Notes under the pieces: model-generated | What the model was told of the DNA's origin: nothing | Seen by the model: the letters and a program-made list of their open reading frames with translations, nothing else | The model's database searches: none | Part shown: positions 63,690-64,000 of the stretch, in pieces | Layout: every line of letters begins with the position of its first letter | Numbering within the stretch: position 1 is the stretch's first letter | Made by a program: the position numbers and the translations under genes | Assembly (NCBI RefSeq): GCF_900090245.1 | Contig: NZ_FMDN01000012.1 | Location: 124,001-188,000 of the forward strand | From: Micromonospora halophytica | GTDB taxonomy: Bacteria; Actinomycetota; Actinomycetes; Mycobacteriales; Micromonosporaceae | Direction of reading: 5' to 3' | Length of the DNA stretch: 64,000 nucleotides

Positions 63690-64000
63690 ATGTCGGTGGA
63701 TGGTGGCCTGCGCCGCCGGATGCAGCTCGTACAGGGAATCCAGTGGCTACGGGCCGCGCAGGGTGACGCCTTCGCCGACCTGTTGCGCGGTCAGGGACAG
63801 GACCCCGAGGCGCTGACCGCGCGACTGCGCGGCGGCGAGCCGATGACGCGCAGCGCCACCGGGACCTGGGTGGCGGCCCGCCATCCGGTCGCGGCGGCCG
63901 TGCTGGCGAACCCCGCGTTCGACCCGGGTCCGCTCGACTGGCGGCCCGGTGGTGTGCCGGCGATGCCGCTGACCGGGGCGGACCTCGGGCTCACGCTCGA
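63690..64000 (+). CDS. Second P450-like glycosyltransferase helper (DnrQ/AknT-like), truncated by window end
   Basis: The ATG at 63690 with GAGGAGAGG (63673-63681) begins a frame open to the window edge (103 codons). The N-terminus LRRRMQLVQGIQWLRAAQGDAFADLLRG matches DnrQ/AknT-type proteins and the helper at 44081 (RGMQWLYAHGSDPHSVLLR). The haem region is outside the window, so lack of the cysteine cannot be checked. A partner glycosyltransferase is predicted just downstream, which would make two transferase-helper pairs in the cluster. Confidence 0.75.
   Translation, partial: MSVDGGLRRRMQLVQGIQWLRAAQGDAFADLLRGQGQDPEALTARLRGGEPMTRSATGTWVAARHPVAAAVLANPAFDPGPLDWRPGGVPAMPLTGADLGLTL

Overview
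The window is very GC-rich DNA with strong G/C third positions, GTG and TTG starts, SARP/AfsR, LAL and TetR regulators, and several promoters that fit leaderless mRNAs. This suggests an actinomycete, most likely Micromonosporaceae. The species call is an inference from gene content.

Left part (1-10.8 kb): an incomplete LAL/LuxR-type regulator. Then comes a small precursor-supply and export group: a degenerate paralogue of malonyl-CoA synthetase, a 4'-phosphopantetheinyl transferase, a canonical MatB-type malonyl-CoA synthetase, a HAD phosphatase, a DrrAB-type ABC exporter, a DUF5988 protein and a VOC protein. MatB makes malonyl-CoA, the PPTase activates acyl carrier proteins and DrrAB exports product, so this group could serve a polyketide pathway. 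It lies 23 kb from the core polyketide synthase.

Middle part (10.9-33.5 kb): mostly unrelated genes. They are a GT8 glycosyltransferase, an alpha/beta hydrolase, an AfsR-like regulator, a DHFR-like reductase, a TetR/FAD-oxidoreductase unit sharing a perfect 25-bp palindrome with a divergent SRPBCC gene, a LacI regulator, a secreted chymotrypsin-like protease, a GH16/ricin-lectin glucanase with a LacI-type operator, an FAD monooxygenase, a DUF2855 protein, furA-katG, a GHL10 lipoprotein-like hydrolase, a G6PDH variant and a surface-anchored beta-propeller-like protein. Two short coding-like relics lie between genes.

Right part (33.7-64 kb, open at the right edge): a type II (aromatic) polyketide cluster with deoxyaminosugar genes. 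The backbone genes are ketosynthase alpha, chain length factor, ACP, a didomain aromatase/cyclase, a PF04199-type cyclase, a SnoaL-like protein, an SDR ketoreductase and an ABM monooxygenase. Tailoring genes encode a Rieske oxygenase, a P450, a BBE-type flavoprotein, methyltransferases and an NmrA-type reductase. Sugar genes encode a 5-epimerase-like protein (catalytic His replaced by Tyr), a 3-C-methyltransferase, a 4-ketoreductase, a DnrJ-type 3-aminotransferase and a MycE-type sugar O-methyltransferase. Glycosylation uses a DesVII/AknS-type transferase with its cysteine-less P450-like helper, and a second helper begins at the right edge. This predicts an aromatic polyketide carrying a branched 3-amino-3-C-methyl deoxysugar. 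Early sugar genes (nucleotidyltransferase, 4,6-dehydratase, 2,3-dehydratase) and an ActIII-type C-9 ketoreductase are not in the window.

Control: a SARP gene with one in-frame TTA codon sits in the core. Heptamer repeats with an exact 11-bp period, like SARP binding sites, lie before several cluster transcripts, often 8 bp from a plausible -10 box. This gives a concrete regulon prediction. An SNF2 helicase/SWIM-protein pair and a GH106-like glycosidase sit inside the cluster and have no obvious assembly role.
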